From positions 1 to 20,079 of the forward strand of contig JAUVON010000011.1 in NCBI GenBank assembly GCA_030599175.1: a stretch of DNA of 20,079 nucleotides. The letters are read 5' to 3'. Origin of the DNA: Desulfobulbaceae bacterium. GTDB taxonomy: Bacteria; Desulfobacterota; Desulfobulbia; Desulfobulbales; Desulfocapsaceae. The translations under genes were made by a program, and so were the position numbers. Positions 6,719 to 14,543 of this stretch are shown here, piece after piece. The notes beneath the pieces are model-generated. The model saw only the letters and a program-made list of their open reading frames with translations, did not search any database and had not been told where the DNA came from. Numbering within the stretch: position 1 is the first letter of the stretch; each line of letters opens with the position of its first letter.

Positions 6719-9700
6719 TTATGCCGCCAGTGCCGCCCTGATCTGGGTACTGATCTGCTCCATTGTAAAACCTGTAATGTACACGCCTCTCTTTGGACAA
6801 CTCCCCTGACATATTCCACACCCTTTGCATTGGGCCTGGTTCACCCGGATAAGTTTACCTGCATCAGGATCGTCTGCAATCCTGTCCACAAGGGTAATGG
6901 CATTGTAAGGACAAACATCAACACAGAGAGCACATCCGTCACAATTCTGTTCATCCACAATTGCCGTGATGCCATCCAGAAAAACTTCTCTTTTAGACAG
7001 CAAGGTTACGGCTCTGGCTGATGCAGCCAGGGCCTGAGAAACAGATTCCTCAATTGATTTAGGAAAATGGGCCAGGCCTGCAACAAACATCCCATCCACT
7101 GAAAAATCCACCGGCCTGAGCTTTGCATGTGCCTCCTGGAAAAAACCGTCACCTCCCAGAGGAACCTTATATAACTTACTCAGAGTCGACGCATCACTCA
7201 TGGGCCGAATAGCAATGGCGAGAATAACCATGTCAGCCTCCAGTTTCAACGGTCGATGGAGGATATGATCCCAAACCTCAACATTTATCACCAGTCCGTT
7301 TTCTGTAACATTCGGTTTTCCATGGAGTTCATAGTTAATGAAAATTACACCAAGCTTTCTTGCCTGCTTATACAGAGCTTCCCGCTGACCATAAGTGCGC
7401 ATGTCACGGTAGAGAATATAGACATTGCGGTTCGGGTTCTCCTTCTTCAGACCAATAGCCGACTGAACTGAATGGGTACAGCAGACCTTTGAACAGTACA
7501 TGTTGTTTTCTTCACGAGAACCGACGCACTGAATAAATACAAAGTTTTTTGCTCTTCTTACATGAACTTCATTTAATTCATAAAGCTTATCGAACTGAAC
7601 CGAAGTGACAACCCTGGTAATCGACTCATAGTTGTACTCCTGTGGAATATATTGCTCTGCACCGGTGGCAATAATCCCTGCACCATGTTCAATAGTTCTT
7701 TTAAAACCGTCCCTGCCCGTAAGAGTGGATTTAAAATTACCAACAAAACCTTCAGCTGCCGTTACTTCAAACTCCCTGTGAACAACAATCTTTTCATGCC
7801 AGACAACCTTATCGACAAGTTTGGCAACCTCGGTAGGCACGTGTTGTCCTGACCAGGTATGCTTCAAATTGAGAGCATTACCTCCGAGAATATCTGTTTT
7901 CTCTACAAGATGAACCTCAAAGCCCTGCTCAGCCATGTTAAGCGCCGCAATCATACCGGCAGTTCCACCACCAATAACCAGTCCCTTCTGTGTGATCGGT
8001 ACAGAAATAGATTTTAGTGAGTCACTGCAGGTAACCCTGGCCACCGCCATACGTACCAGATCCTTCGCTTTTGACGTGGCCGCCTCAGGATCAGCAGTGT
8101 GAACCCAGGAATTCTGGTTTCTGATATTGGCCATTTCAACAAGATATTCATTCAACCCTGCCGTCTTCAATGTTTTGCGGAAAAGCGGTTCATGGGTTCT
8201 TGGACTACAGGCTGCAACCACTATTCGATTCAAACTCTGCTCCTGAATCCTCTCCACGATCATATCCTGACTATCCTGAGAGCAGGAGAAAAGATTTTGC
8301 TCTACATAAACGACATCCGGCAGTGTTGCAGTATATTCCCCCAAAGCTTCAACATCCACAACACCGGCAATATTGGAACCGCAATGGCAGAGAAAAACAC
8401 CGATCCTCGGTCCATCGGCGGACACATCTTTTTCATCAGGAAAACTCGCATCTGCGGAGAGCTCAAACCGGGCCGGTGCGAGCAGATCTGAAACTGCTGC
8501 GGCCGCTGCTGAACCACTGGTAACTGATTGTGAAATATTCTTAGGACCGGCAAAACTACCACAGGCAAAAATTCCTTCCCGCGAAGTCTGCACCGGTGCA
8601 AAATCGGAGGTAGCCGCAAAATTATCCCCGGTCAGTTTAATATCCGCATTATAAGCAAGTTTCAGAGCATGTTTCGGGGTCTGCAGACCAACGGAAAGGA
8701 CGACCATATCATAGACTTCTTCAACCTGAAGTCCTTCTTCGTTGATATAACTTAAACGCAGATCATCACGACTCCCATCCTTTTCAACCCCGTTAACCCG
8801 ACACCGGACAAACCGTACCCCTGAAGTTTCCCTGGCACGCTCCATATACTGGTCAAACTCTTTACCATGGGTCCGCATGTCCATATAAAAGATAGATGTC
8901 TGCAGCCCGGGTGAATGCTCCTTAGCAATAACTGCTTCCTTGATAGCAGACATACAGCAGACAGAGGAACAGTATCCGTTACCACAGAGGTTCTCATCCC
9001 TGGAACCGACACACTGGAGAAAAGCAACTTTTTTGACGGCTTTGGAGTCTGAAGGTCGTACCAGATATCCCTTTGTTGGACCGGAGGCGGAAAGATACCT
9101 TTCGAACTGAAGAGAGGTTATGACATTTGGAAAAATACCATACCCCCATACTCCGGAATCGGTAGGGTCAAATACTTCAAATCCGGGGGCCAGCACTACG
9201 GCTCCCACATCTATCCGGTGTATTTTTTCGATATCACCAAAGTTTATTGCCCCGGCATCGCATACCTCTTCACAAGCCCCACAGGTTCCGATGTTTTGCA
9301 ACCGGATGCATGCCTCCGGGTCAATCTGGTACTTCAGAGGTACCGCCTGAAGATACTTGACATAGATAGCCCTACGCTTACCTGTCTCAGCATCATATTC
9401 ACTATCGACTTGTTTCGGGCATTTTTCAGTACAGTCTCCACAGCCAATACATTTTCCCATGTCCACATAGCGTGGCGCTTCTTTTACCGTTACAGTAAAA
9501 TTTCCGGCACGACCGGCAATGTCAGTCACTTCACAGAGAGTCATCAAGCTGATATTTAAGTGCCGACCGCACTCAACCAGTTTTGGTGCAATAATTCACA
9601 TCGAACAATCATTGGTGGGAAATATCTTATCCAACTGAGACATCGCCCCGCCAATAGCACCGGACTTCTCTACCAGGTAGACGAAGAATCCGGAGTCAGC

Positions 9701-9778
9701 AAGATCCAGAGCTGCCTGAATTCCTGTAACTCCACCTCCAACAATCATTACCGAGCCAATTTTTTTTGTGATCAGCAT
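6719..9778 (-). CDS. hdrA: Double-length HdrA flavoprotein with selenocysteine (TGA readthrough)
   Basis: HdrA carries the FAD at which electrons from H2 are thought to bifurcate between ferredoxin and a disulfide. Translation from ATG 9778 gives [18 protein letters not shown] (FAD-binding, residues 11-28), then FPTNDCSM followed by TGA at 9596-9598. Readthrough continues as [17 protein letters not shown] into a long frame: 1019 aa with Sec61. Past Sec61 come ferredoxin-like [12 protein letters not shown] (about 110-121) and [18 protein letters not shown], a second complete HdrA unit from [12 protein letters not shown] (about 458) with [11 protein letters not shown] (about 599), [10 protein letters not shown], and two C-terminal [4Fe-4S] motifs (about 946-957 and 984-995). 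The second unit has no counterpart of the NDCSMU motif. The start is supported by GGAG 9 nt upstream. Split gene calls here are artefacts of the TGA. Confidence 0.92.
9556..9576 (-). promoter_or_regulatory. Putative bacterial SECIS element for hdrA
   Basis: On the coding strand, TTGAGTGC and GCACTTAA form an 8-bp stem, with one G-U pair, around the loop GGTCG. The stem spans nt 20-40 after the TGA and the loop nt 28-32. The GGUC loop resembles the AGGUCU loop of the E. coli fdhF SECIS. Of the three hairpins, this is the most convincing. It was judged by eye, without energy calculation. Confidence 0.78.
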
Positions 9779-9906
9779 GACATGTGTCTCCTCTCAATTC
9801 AAAACTCAATATCCACTGCGCTAGAAGGCTGTTAGTCTTTTAGGCTGAAGGCTTTCAGGAAGAACAAACTACACATCCCCTAACAGTCTAAGAACCTTGC
9901 AAACTA
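9779..9906 (-). other. Structured intergenic spacer between hdrCB-like gene and hdrA
   Basis: This 128-nt spacer is by far the longest gap inside the operon. It holds two nested inverted repeats: inner arms of 5 nt (9845-9849 and 9854-9858, loop of 4) and outer arms CTGTTAG/CTAACAG (9829-9835 and 9880-9886). Near its end, AGAGGAG precedes the hdrA start. The structure could protect or process the mRNA, or set hdrA translation level. No T-run follows it, so it does not look like an intrinsic terminator. Confidence 0.4.
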
Positions 9907-11355
9907 TCACTTTCCACCCAGGATCAATGAATCAGCAACGAGTTCCAAAATATATTTTACCTCTATACCAAGATCAAATTCATGAACTAAGGATTTCATT
10001 ATCTGATCACGACAAGTTTGACATGGAGTAACTATCAATTCAGCACCTGATTCAGCTATCTGTCGCGCCTTGATACGCCCATGGTACACCCTCTCGTTGG
10101 AGTACGGCATAGCCCATGCACCAGCACCTGCACCACAGCAATATGCGCCGTTTCTATTGGGGTTAAGTTCTCTGACATCATCGCAACAGGCTCTGATGAC
10201 TGCCCGACCTTCCTCAAAATAGGCCTGTCCAAATTCTTTTAAGGATTTTCGCCCGTAATTACAGGGATCATGGTAGCCAGTCGCAACAGCATGAATTGAT
10301 TTATCGAGCTGAATCTTTCCTTCATCCAGATATTCGAGGAGAAGATCAAACAGTGTTACGATTTTAAACTCCCGAAGTGCTTCCGGGTACCATCTGTTCA
10401 ACCCGGCCCGGGTTGCAAAGTAGGCATGGCCTCACTCGGGGAGGAGGAGAACCCGACAGTTCAGCCTTTTCATATTGTCAACAATTCTGCCGACAACTGT
10501 TTGCATTGCCTCATCATCTCCGGACAACAAACCCCAGTTAACACCCTCCCAATACTCTGAAGAGAGGGTCCATGATTCTCCCGCAGCCCAAAATATTTTC
10601 CACCACCATTTCAGGCTGTCAGGTTCACCAAAAACTGCTTTCGAATTCACCGTGATAAGAACTCGTGCACCATGCACATCAACAGGCGTTTTAAATCCGG
10701 GGCACTCATCAGCCGCCAGTTCCTCCCCCAGGTCCTCACAGAGAACAACAAAGTCTTCCTTTGGAATACCCAGATTATTACCACGCTCAAGGCACATGGT
10801 AACGCTTTTATGAATCGGCTCAGGAACACGAGCACGATCACGAACTCCACGGATTTTTCTCATCAGGGATGTTATCTGAATATTTGCCGGACACGATTCT
10901 TCGCATTTAGCGCATAAAGTACATTTCCATGGCCAGCTTGATTCAATCAGCTCTTTATCCATACCGAGAACAGTCATGCGCACGATCTTTCTCGGATCCA
11001 GTCCATCCACACCGGAAATAGGACATGCACTTGCACAGGTTCCACAGGTAAGACATTCATCAGCCCAGGAGGGATCCTCAGGCAAAATACTCTTCCCACC
11101 GCTGATACTCAGCGGTTCAACATCGATTTCTGCCAATGTTTCCCGAGTTCTATGGCTGACATTATCAACAGAGTGCAAATGCGGCTCACGGCCAAATTTT
11201 TTACAGAGACGTTCATACTCATGGAACTCCATCAAATATTTGCGACCGGGACCCTCTTTTGCCGGGAGTGTGCCTGCATTAATCCAGTTTCTTATGGTGT
11301 TCCTATGCACCCCGAACTCTTCTGCCATCTCGCTGACTTTAAACTCGTACATCAT
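9907..11355 (-). CDS. HTH-HdrC-HdrB/DsrK-like iron-sulfur selenoprotein (TGA readthrough)
   Basis: The likely disulfide-reducing partner of HdrA, with HdrC-like and HdrB-like parts fused as in HdrD/DsrK. Residues about 4-58 form a MerR/excisionase-like helix-turn-helix (VSEMAEEFGVHRNTIRNWIN, then GRKYLMEFHEYERL). Two [4Fe-4S] motifs follow: CLTCGTCASACP (101-112) and CTLCAKCEESCP (145-156). At LLLPE the frame meets TGA (10432-10434). Readthrough gives PEUGHAYFATR, where DsrK/HdrD relatives have PECGHAY; Sec is residue 308 of 482. Past it is a CCG domain: DPC (Cys365), CCG (406-407) and CQTC (445-448). The ATG overlaps the upstream protease stop (ATGA). The first CCG unit retains little besides the Sec position. 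The name hdrD or dsrK-like would be equally defensible. The DNA-binding-like domain is odd for an electron-transfer protein and may be a structural leftover. Confidence 0.88.
10399..10415 (-). promoter_or_regulatory. Putative bacterial SECIS element for the HdrCB-like gene
   Basis: On the coding strand, CAACCC and GGGTTG pair perfectly around the loop GGGCC; one more C-G pair would shrink the loop to 3 nt. The hairpin lies at nt 17-33 after the TGA and the loop at nt 23-27, the same spacing as in the mvhA hairpin. Position, size and loop G residues fit a bacterial SECIS. Judged by eye. Confidence 0.7.
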
Positions 11356-11864
11356 AGAAGGCCACCCTGCCCGAGAACTCTATCGTTTAAAATTTCTGAG
11401 ATTTTTTCACACGCCCTGGTTACGGCAAGAGACATGGCGGGAGAAAGTCCCGGCCTAATCTCATCCGGAATACACTCGACCTGGGCTGCAAGAATCAGAA
11501 TTGTGATCCCACTATGCTTCTCCAACTCCTGCAGTAAATTTACCGTGGGAAACTGATGGAGGGAAAAATCGTGAATCTTTTTGGCTGGAATGGTATCCGG
11601 AAGAATCTGAAACAGTTCTCCAGGCTTTCGATCCGGAAAATCAACCGCATCTAAAATGATAATTCTATCTGGCCTGCCTTCTTCCATAAGAAGATAATCA
11701 AAGAGATACTCGCGGACACATGTCCCGGCATCAACTGCCTGAATATCATCTGAGAGATCATAATGAGCATTTAACTCATCTACAACAGCAGGTCCATAAC
11801 CATCGTCGCCCATGATCACGTTCCCGCAGCCGAAAATCATTGTTGAATATTTTTTTGGTCGCAT
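11352..11864 (-). CDS. hycI: Hydrogenase maturation endopeptidase (HycI/HybD family)
   Basis: This is a 170-aa endopeptidase of the family that trims the C-terminal peptide from hydrogenase large subunits after nickel insertion. The N-terminal signature is MIFGCGNVIMGDDGYGPAVV (residues 9-28), with the acidic metal-sensing residue in the GDDG loop. IIILDAVDF is the second conserved acidic segment, and the family His is probably the one in DFSLHQF. Its predicted target is the 25-residue tail of the MvhA in the same operon. It is the first gene of the operon, and its stop overlaps the next start. No clear Shine-Dalgarno precedes the ATG at 11864. Met9 is an alternative start that would keep the full signature. 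The exact member (HycI, HybD or MvhA-specific) cannot be told from sequence alone. Confidence 0.88.
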   Translation of the reverse strand: MRPKKYSTMIFGCGNVIMGDDGYGPAVVDELNAHYDLSDDIQAVDAGTCVREYLFDYLLMEEGRPDRIIILDAVDFPDRKPGELFQILPDTIPAKKIHDFSLHQFPTVNLLQELEKHSGITILILAAQVECIPDEIRPGLSPAMSLAVTRACEKISEILNDRVLGQGGLL

Positions 11865-11897
11865 TGTGCAAACAGTGCTTAAATTTGAGTTCAGATA

Positions 11898-11926
11898 AAA
11901 ATACCAGCAGATACGATCAAGTTCAA
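11898..11926 (-). promoter_or_regulatory. Putative sigma-70-type promoter of the hyd-hdr operon
   Basis: On the minus strand, TTGAAC (11921-11926) and TATTTT (11898-11903) are separated by exactly 17 nt, about 30-35 nt upstream of the first ATG of the operon. The -35 box is good and the -10 box moderate. No clear operator was seen beside it. Nothing else in the 216-bp divergent region fits this strand better. Confidence 0.45.
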
Positions 11927-12039
11927 GGCAATTTTCCGATGGAAGAATTCGTACCCGCCCTTCCTTCCGGAAAAAATCAGCTTTATCGACACATCAAAAA
12001 AAGGTATGTTATCTTGCGAGGTCGTAACAGACATCTCAA

Positions 12040-12045
12040 TATAAT
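12040..12045 (+). promoter_or_regulatory. Possible -10 box for the tautomerase gene
   Basis: A perfect TATAAT lies 36 nt upstream of the ATG at 12081. The best -35-like hexamer, TTGCGA at 12014-12019, is 20 nt away, longer than ideal. The -10 is credible and the -35 uncertain. Confidence 0.35.
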
Positions 12046-12080
12046 GCAGGAAAAATTACTTTTACTTCAGGAGAGTGACT

Positions 12081-12269
12081 ATGCCATACGTTAATATTCG
12101 AGTTGCAGGCAGTCTTACTAGAGAGCAAAAAGAGAAAATCAGCCGGGGAGTGACCGATGTGATCGCCACAGAAGCCGGCAAGCCTCCGGAATCTGTACTT
12201 ATCTTTATAGATGAGGTAGCCCATAAAAACATTGCCAAAAATGGTGAGTTACTGGTACCTCCAAAATAA
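12081..12269 (+). CDS. 4-oxalocrotonate tautomerase family protein
   Basis: This is a 62-aa member of the 4-oxalocrotonate tautomerase superfamily, small enzymes that use an N-terminal proline as general base. The start is set at ATG 12081 (MPYVNIRV), which exposes Pro1 after Met removal. AGGAG lies 7 nt upstream. An upstream in-frame GTG at 12075 would bury the proline and is rejected. The length and the pattern (MPxVxI, then REQK in helix 1, then a VLIFIDEV strand) fit the family. The position of the classic Arg39 is Leu here (ESVLIFID), so the substrate probably differs from 4-oxalocrotonate. It is divergent from the hydrogenase operon, and a functional link is not evident. Confidence 0.85.
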   Translation: MPYVNIRVAGSLTREQKEKISRGVTDVIATEAGKPPESVLIFIDEVAHKNIAKNGELLVPPK

Positions 12270-12311
12270 ATACCTTCTCAATATCTGATTACCTCGGCGA
12301 CTCAGCAAGGA

Positions 12312-12390
12312 GGTGGTTCGGGAGTCTCCCGTCAAACAATCCACAGCGAAGCATGAGCGAGGACGTTTGGCGGGAGACTCCCGAACCGCC
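12312..12390 (+). repeat. Long palindromic hairpin element between convergent genes
   Basis: Two 26-nt arms (12312-12337 and 12365-12390) are inverted copies differing at two positions, both of which become U-G pairs in a + strand transcript. The loop is 27 nt. Each arm holds its own 13-nt palindrome (CGGGAGTCTCCCG and CGGGAGACTCCCG), so the element can fold as one long hairpin or as two small ones. It lies in the 196-bp gap between the tautomerase and ligA stops. No T-run follows on either strand, so a simple intrinsic terminator is unlikely. A REP-like or MITE-like repeat is the better guess. The rest of the gap shows nothing recognisable. Confidence 0.75.
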
Positions 12391-12465
12391 GAATCTCACA
12401 TCAATTCACCTGCCTGGGGACCGGTTTTTCTATAATGCCCCTTGAATGAATTCCGACAGTAAGTG

Positions 12466-14430
12466 TCATTTCAATGCAATCAGCTTAAGATACTCCGATT
12501 CACTGACCACCTTCACGCCAAGATCCTCAGCCTTTTTCAGCTTTACCGCCCCAACCTTCATACCTGTAACAAGCATGTCTGTCTTACCGGTGATGGAGTT
12601 GCCTATCTTTGCCCCCAGCATCTTTGCCTGTTTTTTCATATCATCCCGCCCCCCCTGCTGCATTGTTCCGCTAAAAACAATACGTTTGCCCTGCAACGGG
12701 AGTTTCTTCATTTCTTCCTGAGGAACTGCGACAGGAGTCCGGGATAGATTAAAGCGAAGACCATAAAGCTTTTCAAAAAGTGAAGAAATTGCCCGCATAC
12801 CATCCACCACTGCATCAGCGGTCTTCTCTTTAAAGCCCTTTATGGCCATCACTTCCTCTTTTGTCAGCTCAAAAACTTCTTCCAGGAGATGAATTGAAAG
12901 AAGTTTCTCGCAGTTACCCAACCCCATTCTGTACACACCAAAAGCGGCAAGAAAACGCCAGTCTTCAATCTGTTCGATCCTGCTCCTGCGCAGTTCTATC
13001 ACCATGTTTTCCGCCTGTTTGGGACCAAAACCCATATCCACATAATCTTTTTCCATAAGAGCATATATCTGCGGAATAGTACTGATACCATGGCGATAGA
13101 TTCTATTAATGGTGGCGGGTCCAAAGCCGTCAATATTTCCCAGAGTCTTAAAAAAATGACCGATGGAATGGGTAATCTGCGCAGGGCAATTCATATTGTT
13201 AATACAGCGGAGGAAATCATTATCCCAGATCAGATCAGAACCGCAGCTCGGGCACCTTGTGGGGATTTGAGGCTGAACCGGCACAAGAACCTCCTCAATC
13301 TTTGGTATGACCTCCCCGCTACGAGACAACCTGATAATGGCTCCGGCACCTACCCCCTTCTCTCGCACCATGTTATAGTGATGCACAGAAACCCGCTTAA
13401 TCAGCGCACCGCTCAGCTTTGTCGGTTCAATCTCAGCAACCGGGTTCACTCTGCCCGAGCGGGAGGTCTGGGGGACCACCCCCTGCACCTCGACTTCAGC
13501 CGTTTCAGTATTCTTTTTATAGGCAATCTGCCACCGATGATGATGCCGGGTAGCTCCCATGGAACTTTTTATCTTATTATCTACAATCTCCAGAACAACT
13601 CCGTCGATATCATAATCAACCCGATCCCAGAGCCCATCTATAATTTTATCAAATCCGTCTGCAAGATCTCGCCAGACGCCATTCCAGCTCGGCAACAGAG
13701 AGAAAGGGAAAAATACAGCTTCACCCTGCCTGATCGCCTCTGCCGCAGGTAGCTCAAGCTCCTTTTCTTTAATAAGACTTGCCTGGAAATTCCTGGAATT
13801 ATCAAAATAATCGGCAAGTTTTTCTCGGAAATAGCTGCGACTCACAACTATTTCCCCGGCCCCCATACCGCGATCACCATTTCCTGCCACCTGCAGGCCG
13901 CGCTCAAAAACCCGGGTTATATCAGTTCCCCTCCTGCCGTCTCCCCGAGTATACAATCTCTTTCCATCATCATATGCGGCAAAGCCGTCAAGCTTGGGAG
14001 TCGCCTTAAAAATTTGCGCATCAAAGGCTAATCCGTTTTCAACTGCAGCTTTCTCTATCCGGTTGGCCCAACGTTGCACAGCAACAAAATCATATGCTTT
14101 CTCAGTTGAAAACATGCGAACAGGCAATTGTACAGTCTTTCTAGGCTGTACCGGCTCAGGCTCTACCTCCCGCAGAAAAGGATGGGCCGGATTCCTCCTT
14201 CTCAACTCCGTCAAAAAAACAAAGTCATACCTGGCATCCGTAACCAGTTGAGCACCTCCACGATAAAAAAGGTTAGCCAGGATCAGAAATTCAACCAACC
14301 CATCATCCCCTACAGTTTGAATATCAATTTTCTCCTCAGCAATTGTAATTACCTGTTTCTCTGTCAGATATTTCAGGCTATAGTCCGCCTCCACGAGGAT
14401 AGATTTTTGTTCCCAGCTGAATTGATTCAT
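12466..14430 (-). CDS. ligA: Divergent NAD-dependent DNA ligase (LigA family)
   Basis: The protein joins nicks in DNA using NAD+. The chosen start, ATG 14430, gives 654 aa, near the usual 670, with AAGGGG just upstream. Longer readings begin at TTG 14544 or ATG in between and add basic, non-conserved residues. The adenylation motif is TPKLDGFAAYDDGKRLYTRG (catalytic Lys about residue 146), followed by DGRRGTDITR. YDIDGVVLEI, RWQIAYKK, a four-cysteine zinc finger (CPSCGSD to NNMNCPAQ), helix-hairpin-helix repeats and a C-terminal BRCT domain (LQGKRIVFSGTM to VVSESEY) follow. Many positions depart from typical LigA: MFSTEKAYD for MLSLDNAF, QTSRSGRVNPVAEI for QVGRTGxxTPVAxL, and a reduced Ia domain. 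It may be a second, specialised ligase rather than the essential one. Confidence 0.85.
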   Translation of the reverse strand: MNQFSWEQKSILVEADYSLKYLTEKQVITIAEEKIDIQTVGDDGLVEFLILANLFYRGGAQLVTDARYDFVFLTELRRRNPAHPFLREVEPEPVQPRKTVQLPVRMFSTEKAYDFVAVQRWANRIEKAAVENGLAFDAQIFKATPKLDGFAAYDDGKRLYTRGDGRRGTDITRVFERGLQVAGNGDRGMGAGEIVVSRSYFREKLADYFDNSRNFQASLIKEKELELPAAEAIRQGEAVFFPFSLLPSWNGVWRDLADGFDKIIDGLWDRVDYDIDGVVLEIVDNKIKSSMGATRHHHRWQIAYKKNTETAEVEVQGVVPQTSRSGRVNPVAEIEPTKLSGALIKRVSVHHYNMVREKGVGAGAIIRLSRSGEVIPKIEEVLVPVQPQIPTRCPSCGSDLIWDNDFLRCINNMNCPAQITHSIGHFFKTLGNIDGFGPATINRIYRHGISTIPQIYALMEKDYVDMGFGPKQAENMVIELRRSRIEQIEDWRFLAAFGVYRMGLGNCEKLLSIHLLEEVFELTKEEVMAIKGFKEKTADAVVDGMRAISSLFEKLYGLRFNLSRTPVAVPQEEMKKLPLQGKRIVFSGTMQQGGRDDMKKQAKMLGAKIGNSITGKTDMLVTGMKVGAVKLKKAEDLGVKVVSESEYLKLIALK

Positions 14431-14543
14431 TTTCCCCTTCGTTTTTCTTGGAATCTCATGTAAGTATGTCATCTTTACCCGGAGCTTATCCGACAACAGA
14501 ATTTTAATATGTTTTCTCCGCAACCACAACAAGGAACAAGGCA

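Noticed and set aside
9596..9598. Frameshift or pseudogene explanation for the split hdrA
   Set aside because: Both parts are in the same frame, only a single TGA separates them, and it sits at a known Cys/Sec position.
9907..10401. A separate short HdrB-like gene starting at TTG 10401
   Set aside because: The frame continues upstream through the TGA into the longer protein with family-typical PEUGHAYFATR; no ribosome site precedes the TTG.
12312..12390. CRISPR repeat or intrinsic terminator
   Set aside because: There is only one inverted pair rather than direct repeats with spacers, and no T-run follows on either strand.
12466..12468. TGA ending ligA as a recoded codon
   Set aside because: The BRCT domain is complete before it and the short sequence after it has no conserved features.
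13090..13752. Long + strand open frame opposite ligA
   Set aside because: Antisense to conserved ligase motifs and without recognisable domains.
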